Positions 12,090 through 23,469 of a DNA stretch of 64,000 nt are shown piece by piece. The stretch lies in assembly GCA_023105745.1 (NCBI GenBank), contig JALGQZ010000011.1:14599975-14663974 (forward strand). Direction: 5' to 3'. Within the stretch, counting starts at the first letter, position 1, and every line of letters begins with the position of its first letter. Source of the stretch: Austropuccinia psidii. Taxonomy: Eukaryota > Basidiomycota > Pucciniomycetes > Pucciniales > Sphaerophragmiaceae. The notes under the pieces were generated by a model. It searched no databases. It saw nothing but the letters and a program-made list of their open reading frames with translations, and was not told the origin of the DNA. The translations under genes were made by a program, and so were the position numbers.

Positions 12090-15000
12090 ATACCAAGAGG
12101 AAACACCACTGGAAATTCAACACATACAGTTGGAAGCAGGCATGCCACAGGAAACTCCAAATAAGAACTTGTGTAAACACACACAAGGTGCACATAAATT
12201 CCTAGTTACACAAACTAAAGGAATGGAATACATAGATGGGAAATCCACAAAGATGACTGTTTGTATTGACAATGCTCAACACCCATTAATCATTAACAGT
12301 GGAGCACACTGCTCAATAGTGGCCAGAATGTACCTGCATCACCACTTCCCCAATTGGGAAAAATAGCTCTTGCCAACCAAGGAAAAGAACTTCAAAAGTG
12401 CATTAGGGAAGATGACATCCATTGGGACAATTATCAAACAGATAATTATACCCCATAGGAAAGGGAATATCACACTCAACCCAGGGTTTGTTGTGCTTGA
12501 AGACGCCCACATCTCAGGGCTTTTACTGGGAACAGACTACCAGAGGATGTATGACATTGATATTTACAATAGTTGAAACAGGCATATCACTATTGGTACA
12601 AACAAGGAATAAAAATCTTCACTTGACATATACCAAATATCTACCCATGACCCTCTAGAAGAAGTATTGAATGAAATCAAGGAGGGCAAATTCAGCACTA
12701 CCCTTACCAGTAAGAAAAAACTTAATTTACTGAAGATGCTAAGGAAAAATAGACCAGAATTTGCTATTGGTGAGGAACCATTAGGCAAAATCAGAGGCCA
12801 TGATATATAACTATATCAAGATGTGGAAAGACCCTATCCACCCATGCTGAGAAGACCTCCATACCCAGTAAGTCTGCAAAATAGGAATGAAATTGTCAAA
12901 ATGTCATTGAACTCCTAGAAATGGATGTCATAAGGAAGATAGGACACAATTAAATAGTGGAAATAACCACTCCTGTCCTTATCACCTGGAATAATGGCAA
13001 ATCTAGGCTGTGAGGAGATTTCAGAGACCTGAACAACTAAAGAAAAGCTGACAGGTACCCTATACCTAGGAGACCTAATGCCCTAGACAAACTGGCAAAA
13101 GCCAAATACATAACCAAGATGGAATGTATGAAAGGCTTTCACCAGAATGGAGTTAAACCAAAATCCATCAAATTACTTGGAATCATATGCCATATCGGCA
13201 TATATGAGTAGACCAGGATGCCATTTGGCATCCAAAAAAACCAGCCAACTTCAAAAGGATGATGGACACAATATTTCAAGAAGAAATATTGAAAGGCTGG
13301 ATGGGAGTATGTATTGATGACATCATTATATACTTGGAGACATGGGAAGACCATGTGCAGTACATAGACAGAGTACTAAGTAAGTGAACACCGATTAATC
13401 CAAAAACTCACTTAAAAAGTGCAATTTTGGCCATGAATAACTGGCACAGGGACACAAAGTTTCAGGTCTTAGTCTGGCCATATACCAGAAGAAATTAGAA
13501 GCAATACCACAGAAGCCAGTACAAAAGAACATCAAAGAGATGCAATCTTTCCTAGGGTTTGCTAGCTACTACAGAAACCACATCAAACATTTTACTCACA
13601 TAACTAGTAGCCTATACAAGATATGTTCAAATGATGTAGTTTTTGAAATTACCAAGGAAAGAAGGAATGCATATGAGAGGATCAAACATGAACTCAAAAA
13701 TTCACATGTGCTCATCTTACCTGAATATAAACCACCATGAAGCTATATGTCGATGCAGAATGTAGCCAAGCCTTATGAGCAGCCCTGCACCAGAGACGAA
13801 TTGTAGATGGTGAACCAAGAGAGGGAGTAATATGCTACATCTCTAGGCAACTGAAAGATTCAGAAGCCAGGTATGGTGCCACCCAGACTTCATTCCTATG
13901 CGTAGTCTGGGCTCTAGAAAAAATCCACTATTATTTGCAGGGTGCAGTATTTGAAGTCTACACATACTCCACAGAGTTGAAGTCTTTACTCAACATGAAG
14001 ACTACCAACAAAACATGTTGAGGTGGCAAATAGCCAGCCAAGAGTATAGAGGCAATATGAACATCATATACAAGGAGGGAAAAAGCCACACAAATGCAGA
14101 TGGCCTCAGCGGATGGCCACTAGACAATGTCAAAAGCAACCCAGAATATGACCCTGAAGTGGCAGCCAAGATTCCTATTCATTTCATGAAAATAGATAGG
14201 AGGAAAAACTTCAGATTTTCTGAATAGGCACCAAGAAGTGGTACCCCAGACATTGGAAGCAGTGAATCAGAAGGGAAAGAAACCCTCATATTGGGATTAA
14301 GTTTCTCATAACTGCATAATGAGTTCTTCAGTGCAGTAATTAAATCATATGCCAAGCACAAACAGTGTGGCATATTGTTGCAACTCCTTCAACATAAGTA
14401 CAGGAGTCCAGAACTGGAATGCCAGCTAGAGGAACCCTGGTTGAGGGACTATAAGGACAACAGCATTTTCTTTATAGATGGCCTGCTTTACCATAGAGAG
14501 AAGCACACAAGTGCACTCCCAGTAGTTGACACGGACCATATATCCCTGATCCTGGAGGAATGCCATGGCTTCCCCTATATGGGACTATTTGGTGAACACA
14601 GGACCAAGGAAAGGGTAGCAAGCAGAGCTTGGTGGCCCAAATGGTAAATAGAGTTTAGTTAATATATCAAAACTTGTGAAAGATTCCAGAAGGCAAATGG
14701 AAAACATGGGAAGAAGTATGGCCTACTTCAACACACAAAAGAACCCAAAAACCCATGGGAAACCATCAACATGGACTCAGTTCCAGGACTTGTCCCAGGA
14801 GGCAAAGAAAACTTCAATGCTTTCCTGATCATAGCTGATAGGTTCAGAAAGAGTTTTAGGTGCCTACCATGTCACAAGGAGGACACAGAAATGGATACTG
14901 CCTTGTTATTTTGGAATAACATAATATCCACCTGTGGAGTACCTAAAGTTTTCATTAGTAATAGGGACCCAAAATTCACATCTGAATTTTGATACAAATT

Positions 15001-15887
15001 TTATGACATGCTTGGTACTAAATTTGCATTCTCCACAGATTACCACCCACAGATAGTTGGTTTAGCTGAAAGGATGATCCAAACAATGGAGGAAATCATC
15101 AGAGGATTCTGTGCATAGGGCATGGAATACAAAGACCATTAAGGATACACCCATGACTGGGTTACCCTTCTACCAGAAGTCCAGGTGGCTTAAAACACAA
15201 GCCAACAATCCACCACATGGAAATCAACCTCACTGGTAGAAAAAAGGTGTAGACCTAATGCCTGTGGATCACCTGAAGAAAAGTCTTCTGACTATCCAAC
15301 CAACAGCCAAAAACTTCTATGATTTGTGGGAGAGGGCTTGTTATACAGCTGCTAGATGCATAGATGAGTCAAAATAATACAATAAACAGAGGTGGGACAA
15401 ATCTCACAATGAACCTGACTTCAAATAAGGCAACCAGGTGTTAGTGTGCATACTCAACCTCAACAAACTTAAGGGATCAAAAAAGATGAGAGACTCATTT
15501 TTAGGGCCTTCCACTATAATTAAACTGATGGAGAAAAATGCAGTGGAGGTCTCACTCACAGAGGAATTTTCTAGGAAACACCCAGTATTCCCAGTGAGTT
15601 TGGTGAAGCCATACTTCCAAACAGAGGACAATAGGTTCCCCTCCAAGAAGAGAAATCCCACTCCACCAGAAATATTGATAGTGGAAGACTCCCCTGGCCC
15701 TGTGAAGAAAATCATCAACGCCAGGAAGATAAGACTGAATGGTAGAGACCAAAGGAAATACCTGGTCAGATTTAAAAACCAGACAGCAGATAAAGCCAAA
15801 TGGTTAGCAGCGGATTCCATACCACATGGGAACCTTCACCTAAGGAGATTCAGGGCCTCTAGGAGAACTGAACAGTCTCATCAATGA
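12090..15887 (+). pseudogene. Protease-RT-RNase H-integrase-chromodomain of B1
   Basis: The retropepsin site near 12292 reads INSGAHCS: the catalytic Asp is Asn. RT can be followed from about 12800 with many stops; its catalytic box near 13312 is CIDD instead of YIDD. RNase H (about 13735-14110), the integrase zinc-binding region (about 14480-14690), the catalytic core with DRDPKF near 14963, and the C-terminal module plus chromodomain (15440-15887, the longest open piece, ending LRRFRASRR) follow in the normal order. It is a dead copy. Confidence 0.87.
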
Positions 15888-15892
15888 TTAGC

Positions 15893-15911
15893 ATTTTTTG
15901 GAGGGAGGTTA
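15893..15911 (+). other. Polypurine tract of B1
   Basis: TTTTTTGGAGGGAGGTTA precedes the 3' LTR start TGTCAGCC at 15912. B2 has the matching TTTTTTAGAGGGAGGGTA at 51536-51553. Confidence 0.72.
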
Positions 15912-16213
15912 TGTCAGCCTGTGACTCAAAACCAGAGCACAAGCATGACAGAAAAATACAATAAAACAATCGTAAAGGCAAGATATCACCAAAACGTGGA
16001 GCTGAGAGAAATCAGCTAAAAAGGTATCAAAAGAAAGAGGAAAACCACCAATTTTCAAATACAAAAGTCCCATCATCATATGACAAGGAATAAAAAAGTT
16101 ATTCCTGCTCAAAGTTGTTGCTGAGCATATACCTTATTCTTCACCTCTCATCTAAAATCCAGAGGAAGAGGCTTAACCCCAACAAATGGATAGTCAAATT
16201 GAAGCTCTAAGTC

Positions 16214-16392
16214 ATATTTCTTTTACTTGTTATACACTACTAGTAATTATAACAGTAACCAGTAATTGTCTACAAGAATGAATTGAAAGAAGAATTTCAT
16301 AATAAAAACTTCTTTATTAAAATAATAAAATTATTTCAATATGTAAGTATCTTTCACAAGAATAATAATAAGAATAACCCTTGACTAGAAAA
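16214..16392 (+). repeat. Fragment of family C LTR embedded in the B1 LTR
   Basis: The stretch from TATTTCTTTTACTTG to about CTAGAAAAA aligns with C2 9402-9595. It replaces about 25 bases that B3 has between CTCTAAGTCA and TGAGCTAGCACC. There is no target-site duplication and no LTR terminus at either edge, so it is not an ordinary insertion. Confidence 0.8.
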
Positions 16393-16787
16393 ATTGAGCT
16401 AGCACCAGAACTACAGGAGTTAAGGCCAAAATAAGGTCAAATCAGGGTGAATAAAATATTCACCTCTCATCTAACTTCTACAGTTTTAGTGTGAGATACC
16501 TAAAGTGTGGTCTTCTTCAAAAGAGTAAAATCAGAGCTATTTGATGCTTACATCCATTTCCCCATCTCCCATCTAGAAGCAAAGATATTGGCAAACAAGC
16601 TCCATACAGATTGTAAGCAAATCATACATGTGTACAAAAGATCTTGTACATGGCATATATTTGCCATATCAAATGAGGTACCATTGTGTAGAGCACCTCC
16701 AGGGATACACAATGAACCAAATTTGAGTTTGATATGGTAAAAACTTACAAAGGTATGGCAGGTTTAAGGTCAAAATCGCACAGTTAG

Positions 16788-18812
16788 TGTAAGGTTTGAC
16801 TATGAAACAATAAGTAAAAATTACTAATTTATTACTTATTGTACTCTGAATGTCCTTATAAATTGAATAAATAAGATTAAAAATATAATAATAATGAATA
16901 ATTATTATTATTATGGCGTAAAATAATTATATTATTAAATAAATATAATAATATAATTTATATTATGAAAATATAATATAATAAATAAATATATTAATAT
17001 AAAATAATTAATATATTAAAAAGCTCTTTATTATTGTTACCAACAAATAATAAAGGCGTAAAAAATTGTTTTTTATTAATAAAAAACAATTAATAACAAT
17101 AATATTACCAATATTAAAGTTATGAATTAATATAAATACTATTTATATTAATTAAAGAATTATTAAAAGAGTAATAATAGAGAAATTATTATAATAAGAG
17201 AAAATAACCTACTTTTAACACTTAATATAATAATTTTGAAGTATTTTACGCCAAAAAATATAAATACAACCTTTTCAAATTGTATTTACAATAAAAATAA
17301 AGAAAATTACAAATTATTCTGGATTTTTACGTGGAAATGAGTTTTTAGAGAGATTTTTAACAAAAACAATTAAATAAATGATTTAACCACGTCAAAAGAG
17401 ATGATTATAGCAAGGTGGTCTTTGGTCTTTAATAATATAACAGTTTTATATATAAAGAATAAAGAAATTACCTTTGATTTAATTGATTTAATGTTTTTGA
17501 TGCGTCTGAGGGGAAAACAGAGTAAAAAGAGCTCTATTTATAGTAAATACCTCCCTCCTAGAGTCCAACAGGCTTCTAGTAGACGTGTACTGATCATATC
17601 CACTGGAATTGATCAATATTTTAAGGTTTGAGGGTGATTACATCATGATCAAACCATATTACATCATTATTGCACCATTATTTAGAGTTATCACTATAAC
17701 TCTAAGTGTGATGACATCAGAGGCTTGGCAGAACCCCAAATTTCGTGGATTTTATTAGTTTTAATCATAAACTAATAGTATTCACCAATTTTATCACTCT
17801 TAAGACTGTTAAACTTAATTTAAAGTTACAGTATGTGATCATAACAGCTCAATTTAAGCTCAAACTTTGATCCTCAATAACTTTTAAGGTTTTCACGCTA
17901 CAGCAATTCAGAGAGTGAATTCTGATAGCCTGACATAACCTTATTATTCTGCCAAGAGCTTTTCATTACATCATCAAAACTCTAATTTTGATGATTTTTC
18001 TTGTAACTCATCTTTTCTGTCGAAATTCAATATTTTAAACTTCAAACCTTGATTTCAGGGGGTTATACCCTGAATTTAATAATAAAAATTACATCATTCT
18101 TCACGAATGAACTAGTAGAATCCAACTGTGTATTTTTTTTTAAGTTTGGAGCACTTTCACAACAAAGTGGTCAACAGCTCTGTTGATTTTTATCAATATT
18201 TCATCATAGGTTTTAACCTTGTTTATAACTTGTAAAATAAAGTTCATATCTGTGTTCTTACAGTAATTACGTGGTAACTTTATTTTTGGTTCATCATTCT
18301 ATCATGTATATTTTAGAAGATATTAGCTATGATCACTAAATATATGCGTTGACCAAAAAAGTGCATATATTCAGGATAATTCCTTAAGTATTGATTTTGG
18401 GAATTAGCTTATTAATTGTTTTATATGTGGATGTTTGTGGGGAATCCACTGGTACAATTTATTCCACATGTTGTTTCATTAGTTTCTGAGATAAATAAGG
18501 TTTTATGGTTTTTATAAGGTATTATACCTTATAATTCCTTAAATATTGACTTTACAGATATGCCATAAAAGTGGTATATGTGTATTTTTCCATGGGGAAT
18601 CCAATGGTATAATTTATTTCACATGTTCATTCATTGGTTTTTAAGTTAAACCAATTTTAGTACCAATTTATGGTATTTTTTGTATATTTGAGTAATTATT
18701 TTTAGTGTATAATTATTCTAATTAATTTTAATATAATTATATTAAAGGTATAATTATTATTAATCCTTTTTGTGACCTTATTGGATATGTGGTCATATCT
18801 CAAAGGCTCACA
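16788..18812 (-). repeat. Solo LTR D (2025 bp), TSD GTTAG
   Basis: The termini are TGTAAGGTTTGAC and AAAGGCTCACA. GTTAG is repeated exactly at 16783-16787 and 18813-18817, and the interrupted B LTR resumes afterwards. The interior is not alignable by eye with A, C or E beyond the ends. The short open frames inside (for example 17401-17631) have no recognisable product. Confidence 0.94.
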
Positions 18813-19514
18813 GTTAGACCAATACAGCCTTACTAAGGGACAATATCTCATAACTATGATTATTAGGTGTCAAACGAATTGATAAGCTTTTTTATACTTC
18901 AATACCTCATAGTTTGGCCAATACTGGGGTCCTGTAAAGGTTTTGTACAGCATTCTATGGGTAATATACGTCAGAAGAGGGCTATGTGATCCCCAGTTGA
19001 AGAATTTCACCCTTTATTGGTGAAAACTGCCCAGATGTGGTTGCAAAACCACATCTGAGCCCAATACAAGTTTTACCGGCCTTGTGAAAGCCACAAGCCA
19101 GTTCTTGGAAGTGAAAAGTCTTCACTTCCTCTAGGTGGAAAGTCTAGAAGACTTTTTCACCCAAGTTTAGGATAAAAACGGCCTTTTCCCAACCAGAAAA
19201 GGTTTCCTCCTCCTACTCTTGAATTCCTACGCAGTACAATTGTCAAAAACAGTTATACTATTGGAAAATAATCAAGTTATAATTATAATATGATTTATTG
19301 AAGTAGTTATCATAGTAAACCAACTGATAATTATTGCATCCAGGGGTTTCAACAGTGCTAACCACCACTATTTCTCAATAGTAAAGCCCTTTATACTTCA
19401 TTGTAAACCCTTATTATCATCAAAAAATAGTTTTTTTTGAAATTTACCCTTTCACAGTCACAGTTGAAGCTTTTAATTGGTCTTTATTAGCTTTATCATA
19501 GACTGAGCCTGACA

Positions 19515-19813
19515 ATTAATGTACAGGAAAACATCATCAAAAAAAGTGTCAAATTATGAGTGCTAGTCAGTAAATGACCACCCAAATACAGGAGATTAAT
19601 TTATGGGCAAACATCATCAAGGAAAAAGTGTCAAATTATGACTTCCAGTCATAAAATGACCACCTCAATATAAAATAATATATGGGTGTAAATCAGAAAA
19701 AAGAAGAAAATCAAAAAAAGTATCAAATTATGACATCTGGTAATGAAATGACCACCTCAATACATAAGATAATTCAACTCACCAAAAGGCTACTACCATT
19801 TAGACTGGATGAT
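19515..19813 (+). repeat. Unique flank with three imperfect repeats
   Basis: Between the end of B1 and the start of E lies about 300 bp with three copies of a roughly 55-base unit, at about 19533, 19611 and 19708. Each has CAAA(A)AAGT(G/A)TCAAATTATGA followed by AATGACCACC. Spacing is about 78 and 97 bases. No coding frame is seen. Confidence 0.8.
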
Positions 19814-21978
19814 TGTGAGACTGTGAGGTATGTATAACATACCTAGAAGGCCACTAATGATTTTATATACAGCTGATTTAGTCTTCCACAGACTTTTCAA
19901 TTGAATTTAAGATAGAAAATAACAAAAAATAAGTATTACTTTTTTTGGATAAACAAATTTATAAATATAGTGTCATTTTTGGATTCTACACCAAAAAAAA
20001 CCTAGGGTACACCCATAGGGTGTTATAGCCAAAAAGGCTTATTTCTTATGTTATTGGAAAATTTAAGAATCTCACAGTACTGATGTATGTTTTTTAACAT
20101 TTTTTCAAAAAATTTAAATTTAAGCTTGAATAAGCTTAAATTTGAAGTTGGATAAGGTTTATGCAAACTTACCAAAATTTTAGTTAAAATTGAGGTCTTG
20201 TGTATATTTACTGAATTGGCTCAGGATTTTCCATACAGAATGTAAATACTGTGTGAGCTCAATTTAAAAGTGTTTAAGGCCATAGTATGGCTTTAAATAA
20301 ATAAAAGGGCAAAATCCAGGCAAAAAGGCAGGACATAGGAAACAGACCAAACAGAGCTGGGGTACCCAACTTTTTGGATCTGAAACAATTCAATTGAGGT
20401 TATCCACCTGTATTGGAGGATCTTCAACCTTATTTGAACTTTAAGATTAGATTTTTATCCAACCTTAAAGTTTAAAATGGTTTTATCCCAACTTGGACAG
20501 GAACTTCAAGCTGCCAAAGGGTAAATCCCAATATGAAGGCTTGAAATAAATGTTTTGAGACCTGTCAAAGCTTAAATGAGCTTAAAACCTTAAGTTCACA
20601 AGCATTAAAATGTTATCAAAAGTTAAGGTTTAGTGTGTATTTCTATTTTACATGGAAAAATAGTAATAACTCTAAAATTCTTTAAAAATCAAATTCTTAA
20701 TGCATTTGCTTGAACATTTCACACAACTTGAAATTTAATATTATCTATATATAAATTGAGTTTTAAGTATGTTTTATAAAAGGATCTCCTGGGTAATTAG
20801 CCTGGAAATTTACTCTTTTACTTATACTTAAAGAAAATTGGGATTTCTCTAAAAATGAATTGAAAAATGAGTTTAAGAGATTTCTGTTTGAAACTCTATT
20901 TTTAAGTTGTTCATGTGATGAACTTTAATATAAATAAACTTCTTTCATATCAAAACTCAAAATAATTAACTCAAATGAGGATTAAAGTTACTTGGAGTTA
21001 AAAATAACACTGGTAGCTTTAAATTGGAATTAAAAATAAATCACCTTATGTTAAGAGCCTTATTTTCAAGCATTGTTTTTCAGTTTTGACCTGAGAATGC
21101 CTCTATATCAATTATGAATCCTGAGAGCTGATCTGTAGATATAAAAAGAGTCTTTTCATCACTGTTTTTGTCCATCATCAATTATCAATCCAATCATATT
21201 AGACATTTAAACAGGTAAAGCTTTATTACATAAAAAACTTATTAGTAAATTATTTCTTAAGTATTCTATTGTTTATAAATCTTAAATTAAAGAATTGAAA
21301 TCATAGAAATTGGATTATTTCTTTAATCACCTATAATACATTTTATCTTATAAAATTAATGTTTTTAAATTTTGTTTTAAAATTCACAAATTCCTCTCAA
21401 AAACTCTTTAATCACATTTTTTTGATCATAGAAAGTTGTTTTATCATTCAAAATATTGATTTTTGGCGTGTCTTTTAGCCTATAATAATAATTTAATATA
21501 ATAACTGTTGTATTTGACTTGTTGTATTAAATTTATATTATAAGTGAGTTTTCTCTAAAATTCTATATTTTCTTATCTATTATTAGTTTTTTTAAATAAA
21601 ATTTTTCTATAAGAATTAATTCTGCACAGGGTGTGTTATAATTCTTTTATGAATTGTATTTATTTATTATTTATAAGTGGGTAAATATTTCTCTTTTCCA
21701 TGTGTAATTGTCTCATTAAGAGCTTTACACTTCTTATTGTCATAATTGTCAGTGATTATAACAATAATAAAATGATTATAATTTATTATAATCATTATAT
21801 TTTTTATTGTTATTTTATATGATAAGAATCCAATTGATTTTTTTATATAATTTTTTTCAATAATTATATTTAAATTTGGGGTTATATTATTTTATTATAT
21901 TATATTTTGCTACTGAGGACAGTCATAGTACTCTTGATTTTTTTACTATTATCAAGAGTTTCATAGAGAAACCTTACA
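19814..21978 (+). repeat. 5' LTR of E (2165 bp)
   Basis: It starts TGTGAGACTGTGAGG and ends AAACCTTACA. It is colinear with 41578-41706 joined to 52966-55003. It contains TTATAAGTGAGTT at about 21538-21550, the same motif that forms the putative first splice donor in families A and B; the 3' LTR of E has TTATAAGTAAGTT there. Confidence 0.93.
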
Positions 21979-21997
21979 TTTGCCGCCCGGCCATGAT
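21979..21997 (+). other. Primer binding site region of E
   Basis: TTTGCCGCCCGGCCATG follows the LTR directly. It is a mutated relative of TTTGGGGGCCGGGCCATG in B2. Confidence 0.6.
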
Positions 21998-22501
21998 TTT
22001 AACCAATTTTTGGGACAAAAATCATATTCTATACCTCATTTTACTGTTTTTGACATATAATTGCCATATTTACTTTAATATTGGCTTTTTTGGGACTTAT
22101 CCCATATATAAATAATCTTTAGAATATTAATACAGTTATTTTTTTTGTAATAATATTGTTTGAAACAATATACCATTGAGAGACTTTGAATAAATTTCTT
22201 TTGTCTAACCAGTGGCTTTTTCACATTACAGGCTTGAAATTTATTCTTTGAGTTATTCTAGTATAAAGTGAATAATAATACAATTCTACTTAATAACTTG
22301 ATAATTGCATAATTATTATTTCTTTAGAGAAAATGAAAAATCAAATCAAAAATTTAAGAATTGAAAATATTTACTAAAAATATTTTTCTTTATTTTTGAC
22401 TTAATTTGCAATAAATTCTATTCAAACAACTTTATCCAATAAGTTAAGTTTATTACTTATTTTTATTGTTTGATAAAATAACTTACATTTTTTTTCTCTA
22501 G
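21998..22501 (+). other. Untranslated leader of E
   Basis: This AT-rich stretch between the primer site and the first coding exon has no supported gene. It ends in the pyrimidine tract TTTTTTTTCTCTAG, a good splice acceptor. Confidence 0.55.
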
Positions 22502-22618
22502 AGTCATCCTTGAGAGAAATTTCTTTAGACTCTGAAGCCTCAGAGTCTAGTATTGAAATTCAAACTAGCCCAGCACCAAGGGGTTTAATTACCAAAGAAC
22601 CCTTTAAAGGTCCAGCAG
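22502..22618 (+). pseudogene. Putative coding exon 1 of E Gag
   Basis: 117 nt, open after two leading bases, encoding an acidic Ser-rich stretch (DSEASESS). It is preceded by CTCTAG and followed by GTGAAT. It sits at the same place, in the same phase, as exon 1 of A and B. The two leading bases are AG where A and B have TG, so the start codon could not form in this copy. Confidence 0.5.
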
Positions 22619-22680
22619 GTGAATTCAATCCATTACTTAGTCTTAATTGCTTCATATTGACGTGAATTTACTCCGGCTAG

Positions 22681-23464
22681 AAGTGGAAGGAACTCCTCCA
22701 TCCAATCAAATGGATCTGGAGCAGGGCATTCAAGTCATAAATCCAAAAGACAACAATGTCAGCCCAGAGGAGAGGCACAAATGCAGGACGCCAAAACTTC
22801 AACCAGTTCCCAAAGGTTAGCAAGCAGCTTTGACACTCTTATTGAGAGTCTAGAAGCTGACATAGCTGCTATTGCTGGTGTTAGACCTGAATCACTTTCA
22901 ACAGGCAACAATAGAGATATACCAGTATCAGTACAAGAACTGCTTTATGGCAGCAAAATGGCAAAAGTGGGAACTTCTCCCAATTCTTTGGCTAGGCACC
23001 ATGAGCTCATATCTTAAAGTAAAGAAGTTCATGGGGCCAGAAAAGACAGAGGAACTTCTGAAGGGTTGGACACCCATGTCTTGCAATGGACCAGTCCAAC
23101 AGATAAAAGCTTGGTTGAAAAACCAAAGCATGTTATCAGAGGACCAGAAGAGAAGGTGGCCAAAGGCAAGGAAAACAGCCCAGTGGAAGATCCTCAAGCC
23201 TCAAAAAGCAAAAGTCCACCTCAACAAGTGCCAAAAAAGCCCAAGAAAACAACAAAGACCAACCAGAAGGGCAAGTAAAAGGCAAAGGGAAAGGCAAAGC
23301 GGAAGTGGAGCAAGCCTTACCCGCAGAATCACAATATTCCCAAGAAAGAGAAGACAGCCATGGAAAATGTGTTAAATATGGCAAGAACTCTGATGGAATT
23401 CAAAAACAAGGAAGAGGAAAAATTGAACCAATATTTTCCAAATAAGTAGATCTTGTAAAGCTTG
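22681..23464 (+). pseudogene. Gag N-terminal (matrix-like) region of E
   Basis: After a 62-nt putative intron (22619-22680, GTGAAT...GGCTAG) the phase-consistent frame leads towards QQATIEIYQ and SYLKVKKFMG...LLKGWTPM near 22900-23080. These match QQASVDIYK and [10 protein letters not shown]...LLNGWHPL of A1. A Lys/Pro-rich linker follows, then NMARTLMEFKNKEEEKL near 23375-23435, matching A1 [16 protein letters not shown]. Several stops break the frame. Solo LTR C3 interrupts at 23470. Confidence 0.7.
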
Positions 23465-23469
23465 TATAC

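Larger units (their letters stand above)
8769..19514 (+). mobile_element. Family B Ty3/gypsy copy B1, 5' truncated and heavily interrupted
   Basis: Gag, protease, RT, RNase H, integrase, chromodomain and 3' LTR of family B can be followed in order on the plus strand. C1 cuts off the 5' end, and solo LTRs C2 and D interrupt gag and the 3' LTR. Many in-frame stops are present, more than in B2 or B3, so B1 is the oldest B copy here. The 3' LTR ends GCCTGACA at 19514. Confidence 0.92.
15912..19514 (+). repeat. 3' LTR of B1, split by solo LTR D
   Basis: The LTR runs 15912-16787 and 18818-19514, with the duplicated GTTAG at 18813-18817. It starts TGTCAGCCTGTGAC and ends GACTGAGCCTGACA, matching the B3 5' LTR. 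It carries an unusual family C patch at about 16214-16392. Confidence 0.92.

Noticed and set aside
16860..17200. Possible replication origin or centromere-like AT-rich tract
   Set aside because: It lies inside solo LTR D and is simply AT-rich LTR sequence; nothing else supports a function.
19533..19770. CRISPR-like array
   Set aside because: There are only three imperfect units, with long irregular spacing, in a eukaryotic retrotransposon context.
22781..23017. Frame 22781-23017 as the true E Gag N-terminus
   Set aside because: The overlapping frame, not this one, carries the blocks shared with A1 (QQATIEIY, SYLKVKKFMG, LLKGWTPM).
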